NCBI GenBank assembly: GCA_051748085.1
Contig: JBNJHA010000008.1
Span: forward strand, 1 to 64,000
Source of the DNA: CAYNNQ01 sp051748085
GTDB lineage: Bacteria; Desulfobacterota; Desulfovibrionia; Desulfovibrionales; Desulfonatronovibrionaceae
Length of the DNA: 64,000 bases
Direction: 5' to 3'
Below the pieces are notes generated by a model that saw nothing but the letters and a program-made list of their open reading frames with translations, was not told the DNA's origin and did no database searches. How positions within the stretch are numbered: position 1 is the stretch's first letter; each line of letters opens with the position of its first letter. Positions 51,780-60,379 of this stretch are shown here, piece after piece. The position numbers and the translations under genes were made by a program.

Positions 51780-53045
51780 ATGAAGGATAAAAACAGACGC
51801 GAGGGTTTCCTGCACGATCTGGAAAGCGCGGTCCCGGAAAACAGAAGAGAATACAAGTGGAACAAGGTAAAAAAACTTCTTGGACTGGCGTCTGCGGATT
51901 CGGACGAATTCAAATCACGCATGAAAAAGCATGGCTTAAGCCCGGAAGATATCCGGACAATCAATGATTTTTCAAATATTCCGGTTTTACATAAAAAAGA
52001 TGTTATCCGCTTCCAGGAAGAAAACGGTCTGGACTGGATGCTTGCAACTCCAATGGGACGACTCAGGCGCATTTATCAATCCCCGGGGCCGATTTTTGAC
52101 CCGGAAGGTGACAGCTATGATTACTGGGGATGGGCCGAAGCCTTTTATGCCTGCGGTTTTCGAGCGGAGGACGTTGTCCAGATTACTTTCGGCTACCATA
52201 TGACCCCGGCCGGACTTATGATGGAAGAACCTTTGCGCAACATTGGTTGCTGCTGTATTCCCGCCGGACCCGGGAATACCCAGGCCCAAATCGAGCTCAT
52301 GTCCCGACTGCCGGTTACCGGTTTCGTCGGCATGGCTTCATATCTTAAAATAATCGGGGAAAAAGCCGATAAACAGGGGATCGACCCGCGAAAAGACCTG
52401 AATCTGCAGGTGGCTTTTGTCGCCGCGGAACGGCTCACGGATAGTTTGCGCCGCGAAGTAGAGGAGCTTTTCGACATCCAGGTTCGGCAGGGATACGGAA
52501 CAGCGGACGCTGGCTGCATCGGATATGAATGTCCGCAACTTGGAGGTATGCACATTTCCTCGCGCTGCTGGGTGGAAATCTGTGATCCTGAAACCGGCTA
52601 TCCATTACCCGAGGGAGAAACCGGAGAAGTGGTGGTCACACCCTTTAATGACTCATATCCATTAATACGGCTGGGAACCGGAGACCTGTCCGCTTTTGTA
52701 AGTACGGCTTGTTCCTGCGGGCGGACAGCCCTGAAGCTGAAAGGCATACTCGGTCGGGTCGATGACACGGCCAAAGTTAAAGGACAATTTATTTATCCGC
52801 ACCAGGCGGCACGAGTAATAAGCGCTTTCCCGGAAATCCAGAAGTGGCAGATGGTAATTTCCAATGACAGAGGATCGGATACAATTCTGCTCAAAGTACG
52901 CAGCCGTTCGGCGTTAAATGACGCCAAATTAATCAGCGCCTTTCAGAAAACCATGAAGCTGCGCCCGGCGCTGCAAATATTATCCGAGGAAAAAGAGTTG
53001 CCAGAGGATGCTCCCGACCTGCTGGATATACGGACATTTGATTAA
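51780..53045 (+). CDS. Phenylacetate-CoA ligase-like AMP-forming enzyme (copy 1)
   Basis: 421 residues of the PaaK type. It keeps the family outline (FSNIPVLHKKDVIRFQEENG, VRQGYGTADAGCIGYECPQLGGMHI, GETGEVVVTPFNDSYPLIRLGTGDLS, GRVDDTAKVKGQFIYPHQAARVI), but the usual Ser/Thr/Gly AMP-binding stretch near residue 95 reads YQSPGPIFDPEG and is poor in Ser and Thr. The substrate may therefore differ from phenylacetate. GGAGAAGGC precedes the ATG. Last gene of the liv operon. Confidence 0.85.
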   Translation: MKDKNRREGFLHDLESAVPENRREYKWNKVKKLLGLASADSDEFKSRMKKHGLSPEDIRTINDFSNIPVLHKKDVIRFQEENGLDWMLATPMGRLRRIYQSPGPIFDPEGDSYDYWGWAEAFYACGFRAEDVVQITFGYHMTPAGLMMEEPLRNIGCCCIPAGPGNTQAQIELMSRLPVTGFVGMASYLKIIGEKADKQGIDPRKDLNLQVAFVAAERLTDSLRREVEELFDIQVRQGYGTADAGCIGYECPQLGGMHISSRCWVEICDPETGYPLPEGETGEVVVTPFNDSYPLIRLGTGDLSAFVSTACSCGRTALKLKGILGRVDDTAKVKGQFIYPHQAARVISAFPEIQKWQMVISNDRGSDTILLKVRSRSALNDAKLISAFQKTMKLRPALQILSEEKELPEDAPDLLDIRTFD

Positions 53046-53059
53046 TGGCGGCGGACTTG

Positions 53060-53563
53060 TCAGCCCCATATGCGGGGAACAATAATGAACAGGCTGAAAG
53101 CGCCAAGTCCGATTTTGGCCGCTACCCCAAAAATTTTTCCCCAAAACGCGCCCAATGCCGCCCTGTTTGACTCAGCCAGACTTCGTCCCTGCAATTTCTC
53201 GACAATGAAACTTCCGGCATAGGCTCCGGCAAAAGCTCCAAACAGCGCTCCAAGCCCGAAAAAGAAGGGGGCGAATATTATTGATCCGGCCACGGCACCG
53301 ACTATGGCCGAAATATTCCCCCTTCTGGACCCTCCATAACGCCTTCCGCTCCAGAGTTGAGAAACCCACTCCAGTATTTCTCCGGCCAGCATCAGAAAAG
53401 TCACCAAACCAAAGAGCCACCAGCCCATTTCCATCTGGGGATGAATCCATTTCCAGATTCCGGCCAGGGCCAGGATAAGCCAGTTGCCGGGCAGACTGAA
53501 AACATTTAAAATCAGGCAAAAGATAAGTAAAAAAATAAACAGACCGGCCGCTATTTCGGCCAT
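53060..53563 (-). CDS. DUF456 family membrane protein
   Basis: 167 residues from the ATG at 53563, with AATGGAG upstream; a longer frame reaches 53617 inside the next gene. Five or so hydrophobic helices, with the GR-YGGSRRGNISAIVGA motif and glycine-rich helix AFFFGLGALFGAFAGAYAGSF-like pattern of DUF456. Function unknown in general. Convergent with the ligase gene and overlaps the end region of yhhQ. Confidence 0.82.
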   Translation of the reverse strand: MAEIAAGLFIFLLIFCLILNVFSLPGNWLILALAGIWKWIHPQMEMGWWLFGLVTFLMLAGEILEWVSQLWSGRRYGGSRRGNISAIVGAVAGSIIFAPFFFGLGALFGAFAGAYAGSFIVEKLQGRSLAESNRAALGAFWGKIFGVAAKIGLGAFSLFIIVPRIWG

Positions 53564-53565
53564 GA

Positions 53566-54210
53566 TCAAGACTCCATTTGCACTTTTCCGTTCAATGTTT
53601 TTTTGCGGATCAGCCATACAAACAGATAAATAAGCGGAGTATCCAAAAGGGCTATCCCCAATTTGACCACATATTGCCCGGTTATCAACTCAAGAACGGG
53701 CATGGTTCCCCAAAAAGCCACACTTATAAAAACCACCGTATCCAGAAGTTGTGCTGAAGCCGTGGATATATTGTTTCTGAACCACAGATGCCTGCCCCTG
53801 AATATCTTTTTCCAGAAATGAAAGGCCCATACATCATGCGTCTGGCTGATAAGATAGGCGGCAAATGAAGCCATGATGATCCGGGGCGTTATTCCCAGTA
53901 CGGCCTGAAAATTCTCCTGACCATCCCAGAATGAGGCGGAAGGCCATATAAGGCTGATCTTGATCAAAAGCATGCATACAAAAAGAGCCAAAAAGCCGCC
54001 CAATACAGTTCTTTTAGCCTGTTTCTTGCCCCATAACTCGCTTATAACATCGGTGGCGATAAAGGTGACACTGTATGCGAGCACGCCGGCCGGAACGACA
54101 AGGCCGCCGATAGTGATAATCTTGGCGGCCAGGACGGAAGCGATCACCAGGCTGCCCGCAAAACCGCAGGTAAGCAGTGACAGAGCGAGGCTATTGTTGT
54201 TCTTATCCAT
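53566..54210 (-). CDS. yhhQ: Queuosine precursor transporter (YhhQ/VUT family)
   Basis: 214 residues, six predicted membrane helices. Pattern TDVISELWGKKQAKRTVLGGF is the family signature, followed by ASFAAYLISQTHDVWAFHFWKK. Members import queuosine bases (preQ0, preQ1 or queuine) for tRNA modification. Start codon ATG 54210 lies 10 bases after the purE stop. No preQ1 riboswitch is visible before purE. Confidence 0.88.
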   Translation of the reverse strand: MDKNNNSLALSLLTCGFAGSLVIASVLAAKIITIGGLVVPAGVLAYSVTFIATDVISELWGKKQAKRTVLGGFLALFVCMLLIKISLIWPSASFWDGQENFQAVLGITPRIIMASFAAYLISQTHDVWAFHFWKKIFRGRHLWFRNNISTASAQLLDTVVFISVAFWGTMPVLELITGQYVVKLGIALLDTPLIYLFVWLIRKKTLNGKVQMES

Positions 54211-54219
54211 TATCAGCCA

Positions 54220-54714
54220 CTATTCCTGTCCGGAAATTTCTCCGGCCGCTTTTTCCACTTCCGCCTGCATAACCTGCCGCTCATTTATAATTTTTTCGCG
54301 CAGATTATGGTCATCCAGGGCAAGAATCTGCGCAGCCAGCCACCCCGCATTTTTTGCCCCGGCCTTGTCCAGAGCCAAGGTTCCCACGGGGAATCCGGGA
54401 GGCATTTGAACCGTGGACAAAAGAGCATCCCAGCCGCCCAGGGGAGACGCGTCCACGGGAATTCCCAGGACCGGCAAAACGGTCCGCGCTGCAACCGCTC
54501 CCGCCAGATGAGCCGCCATTCCGGCCGCGCAGATAAAAACCCGGCAACCGTCATTCTCGGCCTGGCGGACCAGGATTTCCGTTCTTTCCGGTGTGCGGTG
54601 CGCGGAAGTGACCGTCATTTCATAATCAATGCCCAGTTTAGCAAGAATGTCAGCGCACGGCTTTATTTTCGGCAAATCGGATTTGCTGCCCATGAATACT
54701 ACTACTTTTGGCAT
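54220..54714 (-). CDS. purE: N5-carboxyaminoimidazole ribonucleotide mutase
   Basis: 164 residues of the class I PurE. MGSKSDLPKIKPCADIL, TSAHRTPERTEIL, CAAGMAAHLAGAVAARTVLPVLGIPV and SPLGGWDALLSTVQMPPGFPVGTLA are all diagnostic. AAAGGAG is 6 bases before the ATG. No purK nearby; in anaerobes class II PurE can use CO2, but the sequence is of the mutase type. Confidence 0.95.
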   Translation of the reverse strand: MPKVVVFMGSKSDLPKIKPCADILAKLGIDYEMTVTSAHRTPERTEILVRQAENDGCRVFICAAGMAAHLAGAVAARTVLPVLGIPVDASPLGGWDALLSTVQMPPGFPVGTLALDKAGAKNAGWLAAQILALDDHNLREKIINERQVMQAEVEKAAGEISGQE

Positions 54715-54725
54715 TATAAACTCCT

Positions 54726-56024
54726 TTATCCCTGCTCGCGGTTATCCACAACACGTTCAGCCTTGCCCTGGCTTCGCGGGAGAGAATTATGCTCAACCAG
54801 ATCAACCCGCGGTGTAATCAGAATCTCCTCGCGCAAATACTTGGCAATTTTCTGCTGCAGGCCTTTTAATTGCCGCATGTCTTCTTCAAAATACTCATCC
54901 TTTACCTCGACTTTTATCCGCATTTGATCCAGATATCCCTCGCGCTCAAGCTGAATAATATAATTCTGACCGACTTCCGGCAGAGACATGAGGACTCTTT
55001 CTATCTGCATGGGATAAATATTGACACCCTTGATAATAATCATGTCGTCGGCCCGACCCATTATACGGTCTATACGCCTGTGTTCACGGCCGCAAGGACA
55101 TTGTCCGGGAATAAAACGGGTCAAATCGCGGGTGCGGTAGCGGATTATGGGCATGCCTTCACGGGTCAGAGTGGTCAGCACGAGCTCTCCAATTTCCCCT
55201 TCAGGTACAGGCTCGAGCGTTTTCGGATCGACTATCTCCGGCAGAAAGGCATCCTCCCAGATATGCATACCCTGCTGATACTCGCATTCAAAGGCCACAC
55301 CCGGTCCGTTCATCTCAGACAAACCATACGAATTATAAGCACGCACTCCGTAAAGTTCCTCGACGCGCACCCGGATCTCCTCAGTATGCGGTTCGGCCCC
55401 GATTAGAAATGTCCGCAAAGGCATTTTCCGGGGATCAATTCCGGATTTTTCAAATACGGTAGCCAGATGCAGGGCGTAAGAAGGTATTATGTGCGCGACT
55501 GTGACCCTAAAATCTGTTAAAAGCTTGATCTGTCTCTTGCTGTTTCCGGCACCGGAAGGAATGGTCATGCAGCCCAGCCTTTCAGCCCCGTAGTGTATGC
55601 CCAACCCGCCGGTAAACAGCCCGTATCCGCTCATATTCTGAAACACATCTCCAGACCGGGTGCCAACCATATGCATGCATCTGGCAACTAGATCCGCCCA
55701 TATATTCAAATCATTTCGGGTGTGCATGATAACAGTGGGTGAACCGGTGGTTCCAGACGAAGCATGCAGGCGGACCATTTCGGATACCGGCCGGGTCAAA
55801 AGACCGTCCGGATATTCATTGCGCAGGTCCTGCTTGGTGGTCACGGGAAATTTGCGGATATCGTCTACCCGGGTTATATCCGTAATCTTTACCCCGTTGT
55901 AGGCAAAGCTGTTGCGATAAAACCTGGACCTTGTCGCCCGATGGGCAATATTCTTCAGCCGGATTCCCTGTAATTCATCAATTTCCCGGCGACTTAAAAA
56001 TTCATTTGCATCATATGCCTGCAT
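54726..56024 (-). CDS. paaK: Phenylacetate-CoA ligase (copy 2)
   Basis: 432 residues, typical PaaK length. AMP-binding stretch LHASSGTTGSPTVIMHTRND (about 88-107), MSGYGLFTGGLGIHYGAERLG, SYGLSEMNGPGVAFECEYQQGMH, RYRTRDLTRFI, CPCGREHRRIDRIMGRADDMIIIKGVNIYP and a full C-terminal domain. Activates phenylacetate or related arylacetates to CoA thioesters, the products also made by iorAB. Unlike copy 1 it has the canonical Ser-rich loop. AGGGAG precedes the ATG. Confidence 0.92.
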   Translation of the reverse strand: MQAYDANEFLSRREIDELQGIRLKNIAHRATRSRFYRNSFAYNGVKITDITRVDDIRKFPVTTKQDLRNEYPDGLLTRPVSEMVRLHASSGTTGSPTVIMHTRNDLNIWADLVARCMHMVGTRSGDVFQNMSGYGLFTGGLGIHYGAERLGCMTIPSGAGNSKRQIKLLTDFRVTVAHIIPSYALHLATVFEKSGIDPRKMPLRTFLIGAEPHTEEIRVRVEELYGVRAYNSYGLSEMNGPGVAFECEYQQGMHIWEDAFLPEIVDPKTLEPVPEGEIGELVLTTLTREGMPIIRYRTRDLTRFIPGQCPCGREHRRIDRIMGRADDMIIIKGVNIYPMQIERVLMSLPEVGQNYIIQLEREGYLDQMRIKVEVKDEYFEEDMRQLKGLQQKIAKYLREEILITPRVDLVEHNSLPRSQGKAERVVDNREQG

Positions 56025-56039
56025 GCCTGCTCCCTATCT

Positions 56040-56061
56040 CCGGCATTTTAAAAGCTGCCGG
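56040..56061. repeat. 22-base palindrome family copy before paaK
   Basis: CCGGCA and TGCCGG arms around TTTTAAAAGC, 22 bases in all, 16 bases before the paaK start on its 5' side. Same size and central TTAAAA as the copies at 26021 and 33940. Confidence 0.5.
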
Positions 56062-56092
56062 ATTCATTTTTAAAACCAGAACCATATACGAT

Positions 56093-57550
56093 TTACAAAA
56101 CCTGTGCTTCGTCCTCAGAAGGCACGGGAGGATCAGCCAGATTCTCAAACGCGGTAAAACGATCTATATAGGCCAGATCAACCTTGCCTACCGGCCCGTT
56201 GCGCTGCTTGCCGATAATTATTTCCGCGATCCCCTTCTTCGGATTATCATCCTTTTTATTATAGGCTTCATCCCGATACAAAAAGATAATAACATCCGCA
56301 TCCTGTTCGATCGCGCCTGATTCACGCAGGTCGGAAAGCATGGGTCTGCGGTTGGTTCTTTCCTCGACTTTACGGTTTAACTGTGAAAGAGCCACAACCG
56401 GAACCTGCATTTCCTTGGCCAGGGATTTAAGGGATCTCGAAATTTCGGAAATTTCCTGTTCACGTGAATCTATACTTTTTCCGCCGCGCATAAGCTGAAG
56501 ATAATCGACCATAACCATATCCATGCCTTTTTCCGCCTTGAGTCTCCTGCAGCGGGCCCTTAGTTCCATGCAGGAAAGCGCGGGAGTATCGTCAATATAA
56601 ATGGGAGCGCGGGAAAGGTCATCTGCGGCATTGTATAATCTTGTCCAGTCCTCGTCATTTAGAAAACCGGTACGCATTTTTTTCAGGTCAACCTTGCCGT
56701 AGGAACATAGCATACGCATCATAAGCTGATCCCTGGACATTTCCAGAGAAAAAATCGCTGTTTTCACACCGTTATTGGCGGCGGAGCGCATCGCCATATT
56801 CAAGGCAAACGCGGTTTTGCCCATGGACGGCCGCCCGGCAACAATAATCAAATCCGTGGGCTGCAATCCGGCGGTAATCTCGTCCAGGTCGGCATATCCA
56901 GTAGGAATACCGGTAACAAGATCCTGACGATCCATACGCTGTTCCAGCAGATGAAAGACATCCTGGATAAGCTGCTTACTGGAACGAAAGACCGGCTTGC
57001 TTTTGGCATCGGTTACGGCAAATATCTTTTTTTCGGAAAGATCAAGCAACTCTTCCACGTCCGTGCCGGCTCCGAAACTCTCACTTACAATTTCCGAGGC
57101 TGAAAGAATAAGAGCCCGGCGCAAAGCTTTATCCTTAACTATCTGCGCGTAATGCAGGGCACTTGAACTGACGGCGATTGAACTCCCCAGCTCTCCCAGA
57201 TATGCGGCCCCGCCCACATCATCCAGATCACCCCTGTTTTCCAGAAAATCGGATGCGGTCAAAAGATCTATAGGAGAATTTTTACGATACAGATCCAGAA
57301 AAGCTTGAAAAATTATCCGGTGCGCAGGTGAATAGAAATCCTCTTCATCCAGTATATCCACGAGCTCATGCATAATCGCATTGGACAAAAAAACCCCGCC
57401 CAAAACCGCTTGTTCAGCTTCCAGGTTATGGGGGGGTATTCTTTGCAACAGGTCAGCGGAGACCGTATCAGAGCCTCCGCTGCCATATTTTCGAGGAATC
57501 TTGGATTTTGAAAACGATCCGGAATTATTCCTGTTCTGATTCTGAGCCAT
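56093..57550 (-). CDS. dnaB: Replicative DNA helicase DnaB
   Basis: 485 residues, RecA-type hexameric helicase. N-terminal primase-interacting domain (RIPPHNLEAEQAVLGGVF), Walker A AGRPSMGKTAFALN (about 212-225), LEMSRDQLMMRML, VMVDYLQLM (Walker B) and LSQLNRKVEERTNRRP, GAIEQDADVI (arginine finger region). No intein is inserted. Its start overlaps rplI by 26 bases, the usual rpsF-rpsR-rplI-dnaB order. Confidence 0.97.
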   Translation of the reverse strand: MAQNQNRNNSGSFSKSKIPRKYGSGGSDTVSADLLQRIPPHNLEAEQAVLGGVFLSNAIMHELVDILDEEDFYSPAHRIIFQAFLDLYRKNSPIDLLTASDFLENRGDLDDVGGAAYLGELGSSIAVSSSALHYAQIVKDKALRRALILSASEIVSESFGAGTDVEELLDLSEKKIFAVTDAKSKPVFRSSKQLIQDVFHLLEQRMDRQDLVTGIPTGYADLDEITAGLQPTDLIIVAGRPSMGKTAFALNMAMRSAANNGVKTAIFSLEMSRDQLMMRMLCSYGKVDLKKMRTGFLNDEDWTRLYNAADDLSRAPIYIDDTPALSCMELRARCRRLKAEKGMDMVMVDYLQLMRGGKSIDSREQEISEISRSLKSLAKEMQVPVVALSQLNRKVEERTNRRPMLSDLRESGAIEQDADVIIFLYRDEAYNKKDDNPKKGIAEIIIGKQRNGPVGKVDLAYIDRFTAFENLADPPVPSEDEAQVL

Positions 57551-57989
57551 GTCTGACCACTTTTACTTGCAATGTGGCCTTAGCATCCGGATGTACTTTG
57601 ACTTCAAGTTCATATTCGCCCAAAGCCCTGATGGGATCTTCCAGGACTATCTTGCGGCGGTCTATCTGCACACCCTTTTCTTCCAATGCGCCGGCAACGG
57701 TTTTGGTCGTTACTGAACCATAAAGCTTGTCATTTTCCCCGACTCGGACTGGTATAACCAATTCAACAGAGTTAATCTGTTCAGCAAGTTCCTGGGCCGC
57801 GAACCTTATGGCATCCATTTTTTTCTGCAGCTTTTTGCGTTCGGTTTCAAAAGCGCGCATGTTGGCATCTGAAGCTAACATAGCCTTTCTCTGGGGCAAA
57901 AGATAGTTCCGACCGTAGCCTGGTTTGACGTTGACCACTTCGCCCAGCCTTCCCAGGTTGTCTACATCTTCTCTTAATATAATACGCAT
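57525..57989 (-). CDS. rplI: 50S ribosomal protein L9
   Basis: 154 residues. N-terminal domain MRIILREDVDNLGRLGEVVNVKPGYGRNYLLPQ, central helix about 41-75, C-terminal RNA-binding domain. Full length. Lies 10 bases after rpsR. Confidence 0.97.
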   Translation of the reverse strand: MRIILREDVDNLGRLGEVVNVKPGYGRNYLLPQRKAMLASDANMRAFETERKKLQKKMDAIRFAAQELAEQINSVELVIPVRVGENDKLYGSVTTKTVAGALEEKGVQIDRRKIVLEDPIRALGEYELEVKVHPDAKATLQVKVVRHGSESEQE

Positions 57990-57999
57990 GAGATTCTCC

Positions 58000-58257
58000 C
58001 TATACAGTCTTCTTTCTGACTTCCGAACTGTGGGTCGCGGTGTAGTATAAAAGTGCCATCTGCCTTGCCCGCTTTATCTCTCTGGTAAGCTGCCTTTGAT
58101 GCTTGGCACATGTTCCGGTTATTCTGCGGGCCAGGATCTTACCCCGGTCAGTGACAAAATCTTTTAACAATTCAGGATTCTTATAACTTAAATCAATATC
58201 TTTATTGGCACAAAAGCGGCAAAATTTCCTGCGGGGTGTAAATTTTTTAAATACCAT
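58000..58257 (-). CDS. rpsR: 30S ribosomal protein S18
   Basis: 85 residues from the ATG at 58257, preceded by GGAGGCAAGT. FTPRRKFCRFC has a CXXC pair and a later Cys in GTCAKHQRQL, so this may be the zinc-binding type of S18. Start overlaps the last bases of rpsF. A longer frame to 58284 lies inside rpsF. Confidence 0.96.
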   Translation of the reverse strand: MVFKKFTPRRKFCRFCANKDIDLSYKNPELLKDFVTDRGKILARRITGTCAKHQRQLTREIKRARQMALLYYTATHSSEVRKKTV

Positions 58258-58258
58258 T

Positions 58259-58567
58259 CTAACTTGCCTCCTGCTCAAATTCATCAGTCAGATTAACAGT
58301 CATAAACTTAAAAACTTCGTCCGCAATACGGATATTGCGTTCAAGTTCAGCTACCTTTTCCGCGGGCAGCCCATATTCCAGTCGGACATAACGTCCGCGG
58401 GTGACCTTGCGCACTGGGTAGGCAAGTTCTTTCTGTCCCCAATCATCCACTTCCACAACTTGACCACCGTCGCGTTCTACTATACCGGTCAGGTTATCCA
58501 GGAGGCCCTGCCGCCCCTCGGCTCCCATCTCCGGATCAAGTAAAAGCAATGTCTCATACTTTTTCAT
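58259..58567 (-). CDS. rpsF: 30S ribosomal protein S6
   Basis: 102 residues, MKKYETLLLLDPEMG and ELAYPVRKVTRGRYVRLEY typical of S6. First gene of the rpsF-rpsR-rplI-dnaB operon; AAGGAGG precedes the ATG by about 8 bases, and a sigma-70 promoter candidate and a leader hairpin lie upstream. Confidence 0.97.
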   Translation of the reverse strand: MKKYETLLLLDPEMGAEGRQGLLDNLTGIVERDGGQVVEVDDWGQKELAYPVRKVTRGRYVRLEYGLPAEKVAELERNIRIADEVFKFMTVNLTDEFEQEAS

Positions 58568-58595
58568 CCCTAAAAATCCTCCTTAAGGTCTTTTG

Positions 58596-58616
58596 GCCCT
58601 TGCACAAGCAAGAGCA
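58596..58616 (-). promoter_or_regulatory. Hairpin in the rpsF leader, possible S6:S18 regulatory site
   Basis: Minus-strand CCTTGC ... GCAAGG (and inner CTTGC/GCAAG) just upstream of the rpsF ribosome site, followed by GGCC. Many bacteria have an S6:S18-binding leader here. The defining bulge of that motif is not clear to me, so this is a weak proposal. Confidence 0.3.
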
Positions 58617-58630
58617 AGGAAACTTGGTTA

Positions 58631-58658
58631 AATAAATTACATTCCTGGAACATGTCAA
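58631..58658 (-). promoter_or_regulatory. Candidate sigma-70 promoter of the rpsF operon
   Basis: On the minus strand TTGACA (58658-58653) is exact, with a 16-base spacer to TTTATT (58636-58631). Gives a leader of about 55 bases. Confidence 0.5.
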
Positions 58659-58710
58659 GGAAGTCCTTGCAGACGACCTGGACATCGCAACAGGATATAA
58701 TCCGCCACAG

Positions 58711-58737
58711 AAAAAAAACCCGGGGGGTTGCCCCGGG
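58711..58737 (-). terminator. Terminator of the tRNA gene
   Basis: CCCGGGG and its complement form a 7-base GC stem followed on the minus strand by eight T, 14 bases after the tRNA CCA end. Confidence 0.85.
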
Positions 58738-58750
58738 AAAAAAATTCTAA

Positions 58751-58827
58751 TGGTAGCGAGGGAGGGACTTGAACCCCCGGCACTGCGGATATGAGCCGCA
58801 TGCTCTAACCACCTGAGCTACCTCGCC
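58751..58827 (-). tRNA. tRNA with CAU anticodon (tRNA-Met or tRNA-Ile2)
   Basis: 77 bases including an encoded CCA. Acceptor GGCGAGG pairs with CCTCGCT (first pair G-U). D arm GCTCAGGTGGTTAGAGC, anticodon stem TGCGG-CTCATAT-CCGCA with anticodon CAT, T arm GGGGGTTCAAGTCCCTC. The acceptor is not the mismatched type of initiator tRNA, so it is an elongator Met or a lysidine-modified Ile tRNA; the overall sequence looks more like elongator Met. Confidence 0.93.
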
Positions 58828-59066
58828 ACAAAGAGTGACTTTATTACTTTTATAGACTGAAAAAATCAAGGAAAAAATTTTGTTTTTTAATATAGTGAAT
58901 AGTTGCCGGCTGTAATCAATTATTTGCGCGTAATTTATCAATTTTTATGAATTGGACTATCCATGCAAAACCTGCTAGCGCTCTCCTTTGCCGTTTGTGG
59001 GAAAATGCAAATCAAATCTACATACGGGTAGCGTTTTATATTTTAATTTTTAACCATTTGAGAGCC

Positions 59067-60275
59067 ATGCCAAAATTTACTCCACTTTCATTTCACAATT
59101 ATAATTGGAAATCAGATTCAATTGTTCCCGAAGACGTACTTGCACCGCCGTATGATGTTCTAAGCACAGCCGATCGTAAAAAGTTGGCCGGCAAAAACCC
59201 TTTTAATGCGGTCAATATTGATCTGCCGGACACTTATAAACATGCGGCCGAACTGATCAAAAACTGGAAAGATAAAAATATTCTGATCAGACATGACACG
59301 CCGGTTTTTCTTATTCAGTCCACTGAGTATAAAATTGACGGCAGGCAGCTGACCAGGTGGGGCATTCTAGGCGGAATGGAAATATCTCCCTACGGAACCG
59401 GCAATATTTTTCCGCATGAGCAGACCTATCCCAAAGCAAAGAAAGACAGGCTGGCTTTGACCCGTTCCGTTCAGGGACAACTAAGCCCTATTTTTGGCGT
59501 CTTTGATGATCCGGACCTTACGTTGACCAAGATCGGGGAAAGAGTGAGCGGCATGGAACCTGAAATGTCGGCCCGTATCGGAGAATGCAGGCATGCTCTA
59601 TGGATAGTCCCCCGTGAATTCAACGCCAGGATTTCCCGAATGTTGTCCGGCCAGAATGTGTTCATTGCCGACGGCCACCACCGCTATGAAACAGCCCTTA
59701 ACTTCAAGAAAGAGCAAAATCAGACCGTTTCAGATGCACCATGGAACTATGTGTTCACTTATTTAAGCAATATTTCCTCTCCCGGGCTGGAAATTTTCCC
59801 CTATCACCGAGTCTTATCGTTTCATAAAAAATTCGCCTTGCGGGATGCGTTAGCTAACGCAAGAGAATACCTGACAATTACAGAACTAGAAGGGCCGGTA
59901 TCTTTTCCGGAGAATGCGCCGGCCAATTCTTTTATACTTTTCCTTGATGACGGCGCTTATCATTTATCGCCAAAGTTGAAACAAAGTGACATATTCGATG
60001 AAATCGGATCACATATTCTTAATCACTATTTCCTGGAAAAAATTCTGGGTTTAACTGACAGCGATTTATCCTCTGGAGAATTTCTAGCCTATACACATTC
60101 CAAAAGCCAAGCCATGGAAAAAGTCAAAAATGGCAATAGCCAGGCAGCTTTTCTCTTGAATCCGGTGCCCATGCAAACCATGCGCAAGGTGTGTTGTTCC
60201 GGGCGGGTTATGCCCCGAAAATCAACTTTTTTCTATCCCAAGCTGCCGACAGGCTTGGCTTTTTATCTTTTTTAG
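59067..60275 (+). CDS. DUF1015 family protein
   Basis: 402 residues from the ATG at 59067 (TTTGAGAGCC upstream), starting MPKFTPLSFHNYNW; the longer frame to 58947 has no support. Family marks: APPYDVLSTADR, NIFPHEQTYPKAKKDRLAL, SPIFGVFDD, IADGHHRYETALNF and the ending LNPVPMQTMRKVCCSGRVMPRKSTFFYPKL. The His-rich HHRYET motif is conserved but no biochemical function is established that I know of. A hairpin CCAAGC/GCTTGG (60238-60258) followed by T-rich sequence overlaps the stop. Confidence 0.92.
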   Translation: MPKFTPLSFHNYNWKSDSIVPEDVLAPPYDVLSTADRKKLAGKNPFNAVNIDLPDTYKHAAELIKNWKDKNILIRHDTPVFLIQSTEYKIDGRQLTRWGILGGMEISPYGTGNIFPHEQTYPKAKKDRLALTRSVQGQLSPIFGVFDDPDLTLTKIGERVSGMEPEMSARIGECRHALWIVPREFNARISRMLSGQNVFIADGHHRYETALNFKKEQNQTVSDAPWNYVFTYLSNISSPGLEIFPYHRVLSFHKKFALRDALANAREYLTITELEGPVSFPENAPANSFILFLDDGAYHLSPKLKQSDIFDEIGSHILNHYFLEKILGLTDSDLSSGEFLAYTHSKSQAMEKVKNGNSQAAFLLNPVPMQTMRKVCCSGRVMPRKSTFFYPKLPTGLAFYLF

Positions 60276-60287
60276 GCTCGTTTTTAT

Positions 60288-60309
60288 CTGGAAATTCAAA
60301 AATTTCCGG
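60288..60309. repeat. 22-base palindrome family copy
   Basis: CTGGAAATTC and AAATTTCCGG with central AA, one mismatch in the outer pairs, followed by ATTTAGAAATATAGG, a tail shared with 1393 and 33962. In the 104-base gap before the TrmN6-like gene. Confidence 0.5.
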
Positions 60310-60379
60310 ATTTAGAAATATAGGGCTTCCATCCGGCAGTGACCAAATACATTATTACATGAAAATTTGATACATAAAA

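Noticed and set aside
53035..53085. CCCC-N6-GGGG hairpin at the convergent ligase and DUF456 ends as a terminator
   Set aside because: Stem is only four bases and no T run follows on either strand.
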